A stretch of 64,000 nt of DNA from Peromyscus leucopus (GCF_004664715.2 NC_051066.1:80392735-80456734), one strand, 5' to 3'. Shown: positions 45,415-56,500, counted from the stretch's first letter. Translations and numbers: made by a program. The notes: a model not told the origin generated them from the letters alone.

Positions 45415-47308
45415 TTGTAAGAGAGAGAGAAGGAGAGGGAGAGAGATCGATCTTGGTCATGTGCCCTTCTGGGGAGTGTGATGAACTGATACAGCGAGGC
45501 ATGGACTTAGGGTAGGACTTGGACTACCTGAAGAGTGACCTGTTCAGGTTTTACAGAGTAGCCACCTTACCTGGCTACTACTTGATCAGAATGCTGAACC
45601 AAGAGTCAGAAAATTGGCATTATCACCCTCTGTGCCGGGCACTGGCATGACTGACCTCTCTGGGTCTTAGTGTTCTAATGTACAGAACATGAACAATCAT
45701 CTGCGGGGGGAGATGAAGGGAGCCGACGAGCTTTGTGAATGGCTGGGATGCTCTTCAGATGGGAGAGATGCTGTTTTTGACTGGCAAATGTCCCTGTGAC
45801 ACCCACAGCTCAGCAGGCCCTCCAGGTTCCTCGTCACAACCTCAGCAACCTTTGGGGGAAGAGTTTCCCTGGAGAAAAATCTAGAAAATCTGCTGACCAA
45901 GAACACTGAGCCTCCTGTGTCCCCACTGCCATCGCTGCTCAGAGCTTCCTGGGGCTCCGCTGTGTTCGTGCCTTCGAGGCCCCCAGAGGAAGATCTCCTC
46001 CACCTCTCTCTCCCACTCTCGTCAGCTCCAAATGACATCTGCCTTACTCTCTAGGGTCTCCGAAATAACATGTGGACAAAACATCCTTCTGACTTCTTTT
46101 GGCATCCCCATGTGTCTACAGCCTCTGCACAAGGCCATGAGTGTCAGCTTCCAAGTCTGCTTTCTCCTTCCCTCCCTCCGTCCCTCTCGTCTTTCTCCTA
46201 AACCCTGCCCAAATTCACGACTACCCCTTTTACCAAGAGCTTGGGGTCCATGATTAACTTGACTCTCCTGGAGGCTGACTAGGCACTCCTTGTTTTGGAG
46301 TGCACACAGCATGACATGTTCCCACCCCAAGAGCTCACCACTTAGGAAGCTATCTGCTCATATCCTTCTTAATTTCCTTTATAATATCCTTGCATGCTCC
46401 TGGACTCTTTTTCCGTTCTCACTGGGAAGAAACTCTCTCCAGGGTATTCAGGAAGTAAGGCCCCTGAATATCTTAGCTTCCATGAGCTACTCAAGACTAG
46501 GAACCAACCACTGCCATTTTTATGTTGAGTGGTCCTCACAGAATTAGGAGGGCCTTTGGACCAGAGCACACATTCTTGGTTGACATCTTTCACTAAGGAA
46601 ATGTGTTTATAAAAGGGGCCATTCACTCTGCCCACTGGATAAAAGGACACACAGATGGGGGTGGGCTTGACCCTCATAGTGTGACTCAGAGTTTCTGTTT
46701 AACCAGGGTCTATCATCAGCAGTGCACCAGGCTATTTAATATGTCAACACTTGCGTAGTGGTTGGTCAATAGCCACTACCAAGGGGCCCTCTGTGTCCCG
46801 GCTGCCAAGCTTCTCCCTTGGGTCACAAGGACTCCATGACAGTCCACAAAAGGGGCCAGCAGAAGCCTGCTCCAGCACTGGGCCAATTTTCTTTTTGATT
46901 GGCTGCGCTCTTGCCTGGCTGGTTGGTTAATCTGAAGATCATCTGATCCTGCAGGCTAACTAATCACAAGATGTCTTCCAGATAACCTCTTCAAAGGTCT
47001 CAAAAAGCACACTGAGATTTTTCAAAAGTTATTTCAGAGGCCAAGTCCCATCAGTTGACAACTGCCCTTGGTGAAATGTCCTCTCAGTCAGGGAGCTCTA
47101 GTCTGGAGACCCACACTTCACCTCCCCCCTGAAGCTTTTGGAGAAGAAGGCTGTCTGACATGCCATCACTGTTGCTTATGGCCAGGAACTCTGCTAAGTG
47201 CCCAGTGGGACAGATGTGGAGACAGCGGTGCAGAGGGTCTGGGTAATCTGGTCAAGTTAGCACACTAGGAAGAGGCAGGGCTGCGACTGAGATATAGATG
47301 TAGTGAAA

Positions 47309-47310
<2 letters not shown>
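45414..47310. other. Non-repetitive intergenic block with MIR traces
   Basis: MIR-like pieces near 45605-45705 and 47130-47290 (GCAGGGCTGCGAC-type end). No gene seen; frames of 102-113 codons at 45697-46677 have no domains. Confidence 0.4.

Positions 47311-47341
<31 letters not shown>
47311..47341 (+). repeat. (CA)n microsatellite
   Basis: About 15 CA units. Confidence 0.93.
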
Positions 47342-47343
<2 letters not shown>

Positions 47344-47456
47344 TACGTGTGAGTGTGTGCATCAAACCATCTGGTTGCGGTCCCACACCGGGGGACTCTT
47401 TGCTGTTGCTTTTGTTTATGTGGTTCTCACTATTATGATGGTCCAGGAAATGTGTG

Positions 47457-47528
47457 CACGAGAGAGAGAAAAGGAGAAAAAGACAGATGAGAGAGGCAGA
47501 AAGGAGGGCAGAGGGGAGGGGAGGGGGC
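47457..47528 (+). repeat. GA-rich tract
   Basis: Purine-rich low complexity (GAGAGAGAAAAGG and similar, then GGGGAGGGGAGGGGG). Confidence 0.8.
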
Positions 47529-47596
47529 TACCAGATGGAGGGGGAGGCGCTCCTGCCATTTTATGTAGCTCCTTGTCTGCATTGGTTTTCATTTCT

Positions 47597-47808
47597 CAAA
47601 GATTTCATTTCTTTTTGATTATGTGTCTGTGCATGGGTAGGTGCACATGGGTGCAGGTGTCTAAGGAGCCCAGAAGAGAGAGTCATTCTCCCAGAGATGG
47701 TGTTACAGACAGTGTGACCCACCTGATGGGGGTGTTGAGAACTGAACTTAGGTCCTCTGTGAGAGCAGCAAGTGCTCTTAACCACTGAGCCGTCTCTCCA
47801 ACCCCATT
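47597..47808 (-). mobile_element. B2/B3 SINE
   Basis: TTTTTGATTATGTGTCTGTG lead, TGGTGTTACAGACAGTGTG, AGGTCCTCTGTGAGAGCAGC and CACTGAGCCGTCTCTCC. Confidence 0.88.
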
Positions 47809-48014
47809 CTTTGAATTGCATGAGATTGACCGCTGTTGTGTGTCAGGGCTGGGATTCATTTTAGTCAGACTCAACACTTTGAGTGCTGCTTGCATCCGGG
47901 GCTTAGCTGAGACATCTAGATCTCAATGACGGTAAAACAGTCTGAGAACCAGAAAGTAAGAACTGCTGGACACGGTGGACTCTGCCAGCCTCTCTCTGCA
48001 GATCAGATGTCGTT

Positions 48015-48128
48015 ATCCATCATCCCCACATCCTCCCTCATCCCTCTCTCCCCCTCCTTCTGCATCCTCCTCCCCTCCTCCCCTCCTTCTCTCCTCCATC
48101 CCTTCCTCCCTCCTTCCCTTTTCTCCAC
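48015..48128 (+). repeat. Polypyrimidine (TCC)n-rich tract
   Basis: About 110 bases of mainly C and T with TCC and CCTT units, immediately before an LTR. Confidence 0.85.
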
Positions 48129-48133
48129 ATTGC

Positions 48134-48499
48134 TGTGGGATGGACTGTATGTCAAATAAAACACTGATTGGCCAATGGCCAGGCAGGAAGTAGGTGGGAC
48201 AAGGAGAGAGGAGAATTCTGGGAAGCGGAAGGCTGAGAGAGAGAGACACTGCCAGCTGCCGCCATGGCCAGCAGCATGTGATGACGTCGGTAAGCCACCA
48301 GCCTCGTGGCAAGGTATAGACTTAAGGAAATGGATTAATTTAAGCTATAAGAACAGTTAGCAAGAAGCCTGCCACGGCCATACAGTTTGTAAGCAATATA
48401 AGTCTCTGTGTTTATTTGGTTGGGTCTGAGCAGCTGTGGGACTGGCGGGTGACAAAGATTTGTCCTGACTGTGGGCAAGGCAGGGAAACTCTAGCTACA
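48134..48499 (+). mobile_element. Solo LTR, mys/MYSERV-like
   Basis: Starts TGTGGGATGG and ends AGCTACA. It contains AAAACACTGATTGGCCAATG, GGCAGGAAGTAGGTGGGAC, ATGGATTAATTTAAGC and AATATAAGTCTCTGTG, matching in order the LTRs at 18812 and 43890. The CCAAT-type palindrome ATTGGCCAAT is a typical ERV promoter element. Confidence 0.75.
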
Positions 48500-49397
48500 C
48501 CACATCTTTCCTTTCTCCTCTTTCCTCTCTCTTTTCCCCACTCTTCTTTCTCTTTGTCTCCTTTTTATCACTATGGAAAAGGGCTTTGGGGATCTCCTGA
48601 AATAAACAAGAGAGATAACAGTGAAAGTCTGGAGCTAGAACATGGACCACTCTGGTGGAATTGAACGGTGGTTTCCTGGCTCTTCTTTGGAGTGTTTTTC
48701 TTGCGGACAGACAAATTTAAGATCTGATACAAAGTTGCAATGATAGTAAATGTGGTTTCTCTGAGGGTTCCCTTCCTGACCCACCTAAGGCTGTGAGCAG
48801 GCCATTCCCTGAGGTGTGTGAGTCTGTGTGCTGTGTGGGTAGCGGGGTGGGATGCAAACTGAGCCTCTGTCTTCAATTTTTGGCAGTCTGGTCACCCTGG
48901 CTTTCGGGCGTCCACACTCCCCATTTTGATTGGCTGAAACGCCCATCTACTCTGTGCTAGACACCCTCTCTGTTAAAAGTCCCCTGGAGAGAGAATACTG
49001 AGAGAAAGGGTAAGTTCCTGGGCCCTGCCCTCGATTTTGAGCTCAGAATCTCATTCACCACCAGGACTTGGTTACACTGCAGATGCGATCCAGTCCAGAA
49101 ATGCTCGACAGGTTAATTTGAATTTCGATTCTGGCCAAATAACGGAATTAGAGAGAAAAAAGGCATATCTGCCTGTCACCACTGTGTTTCTCAAACACTG
49201 TTTATGCTCCTGTGTGAAGAACTGAACCATGAGACCAGACATTTGAGGACAGGTGGAGTCTGAGTTTCAGCGTTTCCTTTCAGTGTCTTCCTCACCGTGG
49301 AGCATGCCTTTCTTCCCACGCACTTTCTGACAGACAGCAAAGCGTCCTGAGATTCCGCAGTGAACAAACAGCGGACAGGATTGCGGGCATTGCCATT
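48500..49397. other. Non-repetitive intergenic block
   Basis: No repeat recognised. CpGs are retained in 49085-49400, leading into the CTCF-like motif. No gene seen. Confidence 0.35.
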
Positions 49398-49411
49398 GCG
49401 CCACCTTCTGG
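49398..49411 (-). promoter_or_regulatory. Candidate CTCF binding site
   Basis: The minus strand reads CCAGAAGGTGGCGC, which fits the CTCF core CCASYAGRKGGCRS at 13 of 14 positions (A for Y at position 5). CpG in the core is kept. The motif fit is seen; binding is not shown. Confidence 0.5.
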
Positions 49412-49956
49412 AAGATCGAAGAAACACTCAAACTTAAGATTAGGCAATAACCACGCAATCGTGATTAGTTTTAATAATTTTCATCTTATATTATTAGAAA
49501 AGCTTCACAGCCTTGTTTAAGACAATCTGTAAACCTTATATAAGTGAAATAACATAACATTATTTCTAATTTTTCAGCCCAGAGATGACCATGTTCGTGT
49601 CTTGTCTCACATACAAAGGATTTAAAGGTTTGCTTTTTACAATGCAATATGTACTAAATATTTTTCAAGTCACTAATTATAACATGTAGATGACTTTATT
49701 TTAATGATGCTGAGATCTCTTCACCATAACTGTAGGGTCTCCACCTACCTGTTAGCCAGCGTTCTGTGGTCTGAATTCTCACCATCTCACTGGCTGTTTG
49801 TGGCAATTGCTTCCGGCCTCACCTCCCCCAGTAGGAGCCCCAGAGATCCCCCTGTGAACTCTGACCTCTCTTCCAAGTGGACTCTGCCGGTTCTGCAGCC
49901 GACGACGGAACACTGCACTCCAGAGTGGAGAAAACAAGAAAGAAGAGATCAGAAGC
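49412..49956. other. Intergenic, nothing recognised
   Basis: AT-rich sequence between the CTCF-like motif and the minisatellite; no feature named. Confidence 0.4.
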
Positions 49957-50775
49957 TGGTGCCCCTCCAGTGTCTACACAGTCAGAAAAACCTAGTGCCC
50001 TCCAGTGTCTACACAGTCAGAACAACCTAGTACCTTCCAGTGTCTACACAGTCAGAAAAACCTAGTGCCCTCCAGTGTCTACACAGTCAGAACAACCTAG
50101 TGCCCTCCAGTGTCTACACAGTCAGAAAAACCTAGTGCCCTCCAGTGTCTACACAGTCAGAAAAACCTAGTGCCCTCCAGTGTCCACACAGTCAGAAAAA
50201 CCTAGTACCCTCCAGTGTCTACACAGTCAGAAAAACCTACTGCCCTCCAGTGTCTACACAGTCAGAAAAACCTACTGCCCTCCAGTGTCTACACAGCCAG
50301 AAAAACCTACTGCCCTCCAGTGTCTACACAGTCAGAAAAACCTAGTGCCCTCCAGTGTCTACACAGTCAGAAAAACTTAGTGCCCTCCAGTGTCTACACA
50401 GTTAGAAAAACCTAGTGTCCCTCCAGTGTCTACACAGTCAGAAAAACCTAGTGCCCTCCAGTGTCCACACAGTCAGAAAAACCTAGTACCCTCCAGTGTC
50501 TACACAGTCAGAAAAACCTACTGCCCTCCAGTGTCTACACAGTCAGAAAAACCTAGTACCCTCCAGTGTCTACACAGCCAGAAAAACCTAGTGCCCTCCA
50601 GTGTCTACACAGTCAGAAAAACCTACTGCCCTCCAGTGTCTACACAGTCAGAAAAACTTAGTGCCTTCCAGTGTCTACACAGTCAGAAAAACCTGGTGCC
50701 CTCCAGTGTCTACACAGTCAGAAAAACCTAGTGCCCTCCAGTGTCTACACAGTCAGAAAAACCTGGTGCCCTCCT
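49957..50775 (+). repeat. 35-bp minisatellite, about 23 copies, with higher-order structure
   Basis: Unit of 35 bases with core CCCTCCAGTGTCTACACAG followed by TCAGAAAAACCTAGTG. 23 full units and a partial last one, with single-base variants and one 36-base unit (at 50412-50447, an extra T). Variants recur at exactly 281 bases (8 units): GTCC at 50181 and 50462, GCCAG at 50296 and 50577, TTAG at 50377 and 50658. Because 35 is not a multiple of 3, any open frame passes through all three frames with a 35-residue period. The overlapping short frames here are not genes. Confidence 0.97.
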
Positions 50776-51495
50776 GTGATAGGTGGACTAAATCGCAGTA
50801 ACAGATGAACTCTTTAGGTGGCTTGTAAAATAAAAGCTTAATTTCCCCTCCCACCACACTTTAAGTGAATTCTCTAAGGCTGGATTCTCGGCGAGTTGGC
50901 AGGCAGCTCCTGTGTACACAGGCATTCTGGGCTCAAGCTGATGGTCTCCACTCCAGCCACACAGCCAAGAAGGGGTGAAGAGTGATTAAATGAGGCAGGG
51001 CCCGTTCCTCTCCCTCCACATCAGCAGGAAAGACATACGGGCCAGTGTAGTGATGGCTGAACAAACAGTGGGTTCTGTGATTCCTGCACTGATGAAGCTG
51101 ATGTAGCGAGATTACAAACTCATGGCCTACCTGGGCTCCCTAGTGAGACCTCTGTTTAAGAAACAAAGATGAAAACGAGACAGAAAGAAAGAAAAGAGAG
51201 AAAGGTTGTGGTTGTGGGGGTTTCTCCAAGATTGGTGTTCCTTAGCGGCAATACAAACCCCTCTACATCTACAGCATGTAAGGGTAAAAGTAAATAAATA
51301 AATATAAATAAAGCAAAAACAGGCACCCCGTGTTATTGCTGACTCATAGTGCATAGATATTTCTCTCTGTACCAAGAAGTAGTAGCCTGTTAACATAGTC
51401 ACTGTTATTAGGGTCATCTCAAATCTCATGCTAGACAGGAAGAAATGTGGTCCCTGGTTGGGTAGTCATGCATCAGAAATATTCTAGAGCTATAA
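50776..51495. other. Intergenic, nothing recognised
   Basis: Contains a short GAAA-rich patch near 51176-51205 and an AAAT run near 51290-51315. No gene seen. Confidence 0.4.
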
Positions 51496-51625
51496 AAGCC
51501 GGACATGGTGGCATACGTATGTGATCCCAGCCCTTGGGACGGGTGCTCAGGCAGGGGAATCACTTCGAGGCCAGTCTGAGCTGCATATAGCAAGACCCTG
51601 TTTCAAAGAACTAAAAAGACCAAAA
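51496..51625 (+). mobile_element. B1-derived SINE
   Basis: GCCGGACATGGTGGCATACG, GTGATCCCAGCCCTTGG, GAATCACTTCGAGGCCAG and a GACCCTGTTTCAAAG end. Diverged forward 7SL-derived SINE. Confidence 0.7.
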
Positions 51626-51952
51626 AGAAAGTGATTTGATTAGATAAGTCACGCTCTTATCTGCGGTAGGAAGGAGGACAGCAACAGCCTGGAGACGAGA
51701 TTCAGCAAGGCTGCTGACTTCCTCAAGCTACTCGAGAAGTCCCTGTTTCTGCTGTCACAGCTGTGCGAACGCGTGAGGAGGATCCTGTACTCTGAGGACC
51801 CCACCTAACCCTTGTCCAAACCTTTCTAAAGCTCGGTAAGTCTTTGGATGCTCTTATGTAGGCTTTAGACATCATACCGGTAATAGGAAACCATCTGAAG
51901 TTTCTGAAATATAGAATATGGTGGCTGTCACTGCAGGAGAAGGATGAACAGA

Positions 51953-52438
51953 TGTAGCAGGAATCTTAACTGGTCTTATTAATAAAATCAAACCTGAGGC
52001 CAATTATTGGGGTGAATGTTGGAAGATCAATGAAGCAGAACAAGCCACAGCTACCTCACCTTGCCAGTTCCTCAGCTGATCCTGTTTCCTCAGACTGGAT
52101 GCCTCTCAGCTGAACTGTGCTGCTCAAAAGCCTAAAAGCTTAACCAGCTAAAAGCTTCTAGTTTCTGATCCTCATGCCTTATATACCTTTCTGCTTTCTG
52201 CCATCACTCCCTGGGATTAAAGGCTCACTTTCTGGGATTAAAGGCGTGAGTCACCATGCTTGGCTGTATCCTTGAACTCACAGAGATCCAGGTAGATCTC
52301 TGCCTCTGGAATGCTAGGATTAAAGGCATGTGCTACCACTGCCTATCCTCTATGTTTAATATTGTGGCTGTCCTGTTCTCTGACCCCAGATAAGTTTATT
52401 AGTGTGCACAATATTTCAGGGAACACAATACCACCACA
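51953..52438 (-). mobile_element. Composite rodent element with embedded B1-like modules
   Basis: A 486-bp unit with TG and CA ends. It contains AATAAAATCAAACCTGAGGC, GCCTTATATACC (a TATA-type box on the minus strand) and three GGGATTAAAGG modules with CTCACAGAGATCC, which are B1 pieces. The layout recalls cricetid LTR-like elements that captured SINE sequence. Family not named. Confidence 0.55.
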
Positions 52439-52489
52439 GACAGACTGACACACTTAAGACAAGGACATGATTAGAAAAGTGTGCTCATA

Positions 52490-52540
52490 GTATGTTACCT
52501 GTAGTAGGTGCTCAGTGTGTGCCAGATGAATGGCTTTGGT
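52490..52540 (+). mobile_element. MIR 3' end fragment
   Basis: CTGTAGTAGGTGCTCAGTGTG and CCAGATGAATGG fit a MIR tail. Confidence 0.4.
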
Positions 52541-52559
52541 GAAAAATAATTATGGCTTC

Positions 52560-52945
52560 TGTTTTAGTTAGGGCTTCTCTTGCTGTGAAAAGACACCATG
52601 ACCACAGCAACTCTTATAAAGGAAATCCTTTCATTGGGGTAGCTTACAGTTTCAGAGGTTTAGTCCATTATCATCATGGTGGGACATAGCAGAGTACAAG
52701 CAGACATGGTGCTGGAGAAGGAGCTGAGAGTTCTACATCTTGATTCATAGACAGTAGAAGGAGACTCCTGCACAAGGCATAGCTTGAACATGTAAGACCT
52801 CAAAGCCCACCTCCACAATGTCATACTTCCTCCAACAAGGCCACGCCTACTCCAACAAGGTCACATCTCTTGTCATTCCCTATGGGCCAAGCATTCAAAC
52901 ACATGAGTCTATGGGGGCCATATTTGCTATTCAAATCATCACAGC
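52560..52945 (-). mobile_element. Rodent interspersed repeat, family B copy
   Basis: AGTTAGGGCTTCTCTTGCTG, AAAGACACCATGACCACAGC, CTCAAAGCCCACCTCCACAA and GGGGGCCATATTTGC. Near full length; same orientation as 20975-21395. Confidence 0.8.
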
Positions 52946-53144
52946 CTGTAAGAGTAGACAGACAGGATGCTAAGGTTGTTGGGGATATATTCAGGCAGCA
53001 TCCAATTCTTGGGAACAGTATGCATCAATTCTAAGATGGCAGTTACCTCCAGGGACAAGGAAAGGTCTGTGATTGGTCATAGCTAATGAACACACAGGCA
53101 TTCGCTGAACTTACATGTGTAGCTGTGTAAGCAGGTGCACACGC

Positions 53145-53148
53145 ATGT

Positions 53149-53186
<38 letters not shown>

Positions 53187-53216
53187 TGTGTCTGTGTCTG
53201 TGTCTGTGTGTGTGTT
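53145..53216 (+). repeat. (TG)n/(TGTC)n microsatellite
   Basis: About 70 bases of TG with TGTCTG variants. Confidence 0.93.
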
Positions 53217-54315
53217 TATGTGTGTGCCTAGGCCTTTGGTCACTGTCAGGTGTCTTCTTCAATCACCAATATATCATGTTTTAAAAAATATATTTAGCTT
53301 TTTACTATGGAAAGTGTATCTTTTGTAAGACTGAAATATTTCATAACCACATTTGTAAAAGATGTTTTTGAGGAAGAATAGAAGGGGTTGTGTTTTGCAC
53401 TGATGAGCCCCTCCCAGAGATCTTTGCACTTCCTCACAGACAGTTCACTAACACAAAGGGAAGACTGTGGAGGAGGAAGAACTCTGAGGGTGGGGAAGCT
53501 TTGGACTGGACGAAGAGTCTTCAGGCCGGCTGCCGCCATCTTTGCATGCCTTGCCTCATCTGCCTCTTCAGCTGATTACAAAACACTATCTGGGCAAACT
53601 GGCCGTTTTCCAGCAGGGAGAGAATCACTGGTAGGCCAGCCCATTTTGTTCTGAGCCCCCTCCCACCCCAGAAAATGTATCAGCAATGGCCATGGTAGCA
53701 GTCACATGCACCACCCCCAATGGCCAAGTTCCCTGCATGAATGCTTTTTAAATATAAAATGGAGATGCCGATCTTTCATCTCACTTGGAGGCACATTAAG
53801 GGTTCATTCCCGAAAGCTACAGGAGACAGACACTTGCGAGTTTCATGAAGTTTCCATTTCGGAGCTCACACTATTTGCAGGGGAAGTGCTTAGTGGACGA
53901 TGAGGTCGGGTCTGGAATGCTGGAGCCAAGGTTCTTAATTCCCAACTGTTTTGCGGGCCACAACTGTACTATCTCTTTCCCCGAAGACCGCATCTCAGAA
54001 TGCTGTGGGGGGCTGATTTTGAATGAATATGGACTAAAGGAAATGCTCTCTAGGCAAGTGAACACAGTGAACAGACAAACAAACTAAAAAACCCTTTGGC
54101 TTGTGGACGTTGCCACGTGTCTTCCTGTGGCACTTCACAGATGATTTTAGTGGCAGACGAGTTACTTACCTTCCTATGTCCTTACCCTTCTTGTCTTTAA
54201 ACACTGATCCATTCCAAACCAGCTAGAACCAGATAGTGAGAGCCTGTCTGTCTCAAAAGAAAGAAAAGGAGAGAGGTGAGAAGCAAGGGGTGAGAGGGGT
54301 GGGTAGGAGAGAAAG
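53217..54315. promoter_or_regulatory. Non-repetitive block, candidate conserved element at 53740-54010
   Basis: No repeat family fits. The inner part keeps about ten CpGs (ATGCCGATC, TTGCGAGTTTC, TTTCGGAGC, GGACGATGAGGTCGG, CCCCGAAGACCGC). The 80-88 codon frames have no domain. Regulatory role is inference. Confidence 0.3.
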
Positions 54316-54322
54316 AGAAGAA

Positions 54323-54323
<1 letters not shown>

Positions 54324-54399
<76 letters not shown>
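54324..54399 (+). repeat. (GA)n microsatellite
   Basis: About 37 GA units preceded by a purine-rich lead from 54250. Confidence 0.96.
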
Positions 54400-54403
<4 letters not shown>

Positions 54404-55365
54404 GAACAAGGGCCCTAAATACTGAACTCCCAATTCTGCCCTGCACCATAGACAGACACTTCCAAGCTTCGGTAACATGGCTGTTCAGTGGTCATGTGAC
54501 TAGGTTCAGACTAATGGGCTGTAGCAGAAGCGTTGGCCTGTGACTTCAGAAATGCCATCCCCCCTCCCCTTTTTTCCCCTCTAGGCCTTTTCCGAGCTGG
54601 AATGTTCTAAGGGGACTAGAGTTTGCCCTATAAGCTTGAATCAGTGTTCTGGCGACAATTAAGCAGCCATATTGAAGCCCTGGGTGCCCTAACCTGAGGA
54701 AAATGGCTATCTTGTTTGAGACACTTTTCTGGGTAGGGAGAGAAGACTGTGTGTGGCACACAGGCTGAGCAAACCCTTGCTAATTCACTGTTAGAAAAGA
54801 CAGTATCTTCTGAGGGATTTTAAAGAAATACTTGAACTTGCTGACACTTTTGCCTGGTTTACGTCAAAGGTCACAAGGGGAAGGATTGACTCCAAGGAAC
54901 CCAGTACTGGAAGCATAAAGAACTTCCCATGTAGCATTAGAAGAACTGTATCTTCATCTCGTTTCGTCAGCACTCACTGCACAGGCACAGATGTGCCGAG
55001 CCTCCGTGGGGTATTCTGCATGGCCGCCATGCCAGAGAACACAGTGTCCTTGCTGTGATGTCTGGGTAGGGACAGATTGCTGGTTCTTTTCATTATAAAA
55101 GCATAAGAATGAAGCAGCAACCATCCTCCTCTCAGGTGACCGCCAGATCTATCTCCTTTTTATCTTTTTCAATGCAAATAATCGTGCTAATTTTTCATAT
55201 TGTCATAACACATCCATTCTTTATTCTTTGCCTTTATCCTGTGTTATAGAGAGGACATTCACACATGGCCATACAAATTCTTTCACTATGTTCTTTTAAT
55301 CATCTTTATTTCAAACCATCACATGGCTACACTAGACTGTATCTCTAATCCTTTAGTGGGGGTAC
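54400..55365. other. Intergenic, nothing recognised
   Basis: Almost 1 kb without a recognisable repeat or gene. Confidence 0.35.
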
Positions 55366-55531
55366 ATTTTTGTTTGTTTGTTTTTCTTTCTCGAGACAGG
55401 GTTTCTCTGTGTAGTTTTGGTGCCTGTCCTGGATCTCACTCTGTAGACCAGGCTGTTCTTGAACTCACAGAGATCTGCCCTGCTCTGCCTGCTGAGTGCT
55501 GGGATTAAAGTTATGTGCCACCACGGCCTGG
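55366..55531 (-). mobile_element. B1 SINE
   Basis: (TTTG)n lead, CTCGAGACAGGGTTTCTCTG, GATCTCACTCTGTAGACCAGG, GAGTGCTGGGATTAAAG and CCACCACGGCCTGGC. Confidence 0.93.
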
Positions 55532-55659
55532 CACATTTTTTTTTTCATTGTCTTTTTTCCTTTGGTTTTGGTCATTATAACATGAGGGTGAACATCTTGT
55601 AGGTAAGTGCTTGTACACATTATAATTTTTATTAGACTAATTAGGAGAACCAGAACTAA

Positions 55660-55998
55660 TGGAGACTGTGTGCGTGTGTGGTATAGGAGAGTGTGCACGT
55701 GTGCATAGGTGGTGTGCACATGGGTGTGGCCAGAGGTTGAGGTTATGTGTCTTCCTCGCTTGCTCTCTACCGTACTTTTTTGAGACAGGGTCACTGGAAC
55801 TGGAACTCATAAATTTGGCGGGACTAGCTGGCCAGTGAGCTTCGGAGATCCTCCTGACTCTGCCTCCCCAGTACTGGAATTCTGGAATTACAGGCATGTG
55901 CCATCAACCTGGCTTTTCCGGGGGTCTTGGGCACCTGAAGTCAGGAGGTCATGCTTATGTTATAAGCTCTTTAAGGACTGAGGCATCTCCCCACCCCA
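55660..55998 (-). mobile_element. B4/RSINE1-like SINE
   Basis: TGTGTGCGTGTGTGG lead, TTTTTTGAGACAGGGTCACTGG, CTAGCTGGCCAGTGAGCTTC, GATCCTCCTGACTCTGCC, GGAATTACAGGCATGTGCC and a GAGGCATCTCCCCACCCC end. Confidence 0.75.
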
Positions 55999-56049
55999 CC
56001 AGAGAATTTAACTTCGATGGCGTCTCCTTTTGTTTTTGTTTTTGTTTTT

Positions 56050-56500
56050 TCAGGTGAATGCTGATGTCATTGACATTTTATTATCTCATCTGACTGGGCA
56101 TCTCAGTCAGGTTCCCAGAACAATAGACTATTGTCTGATTTACATTAGACAGTAAGAGTATTTGAACATAACCTGTTCTGAAATATTCATGGGTTTTGTT
56201 TTCATCTTTTACCATTGCAAGCAGTTAAAAACACAGCCTGGTAAAAATGGCAGTTTTCTTTCAGAAAATGAATGGCTAATCTATTCTAATGAGGCTAGGT
56301 AGTTGTTTTCAATTATTACCTTCTACCAACCACTAATGAAATGAAGTCAGTGTACATCTTTAAATAACCTTTAATATTTGTACAAGTAAATACCTCCATT
56401 GATGATAATGGAAATTGTCAAAAAAAATTTCATTTTCTCACTGTTTAGCTCACCCACAATGGCTGTCAGCCAGCCAAGGGATAGGATGCGGGGCACAGCT
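56050..56500. promoter_or_regulatory. Candidate conserved AT-rich element
   Basis: Non-repetitive. Several homeodomain-like cores (GAATGGCTAATC, TTCTAATGAGGC, CAATTATTACC, ACTAATGAAATG) and an intact-looking TTTAAATAACC. It lacks the decay and simple repeats of neighbouring DNA. Enhancer role is inference. Confidence 0.3.

Noticed and set aside
45131..45502. 116-120 codon frames of Val/Cys and His/Thr
   Set aside because: Produced by the (GT)n microsatellite; the same applies to GA and GAAA tracts at 9639-9976, 40181-40543, 42568-42931 and 54174-54478.
49957..50775. CRISPR-like array
   Set aside because: Units are head to tail with no spacers, in a mammalian genome. It is a minisatellite.
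49704..50801. Repetitive protein encoded by the 35-bp array
   Set aside because: Overlapping frames arise because 35 is not divisible by 3 and stops depend on CTAG versus CTAC variants. There is no conserved start or gene context.
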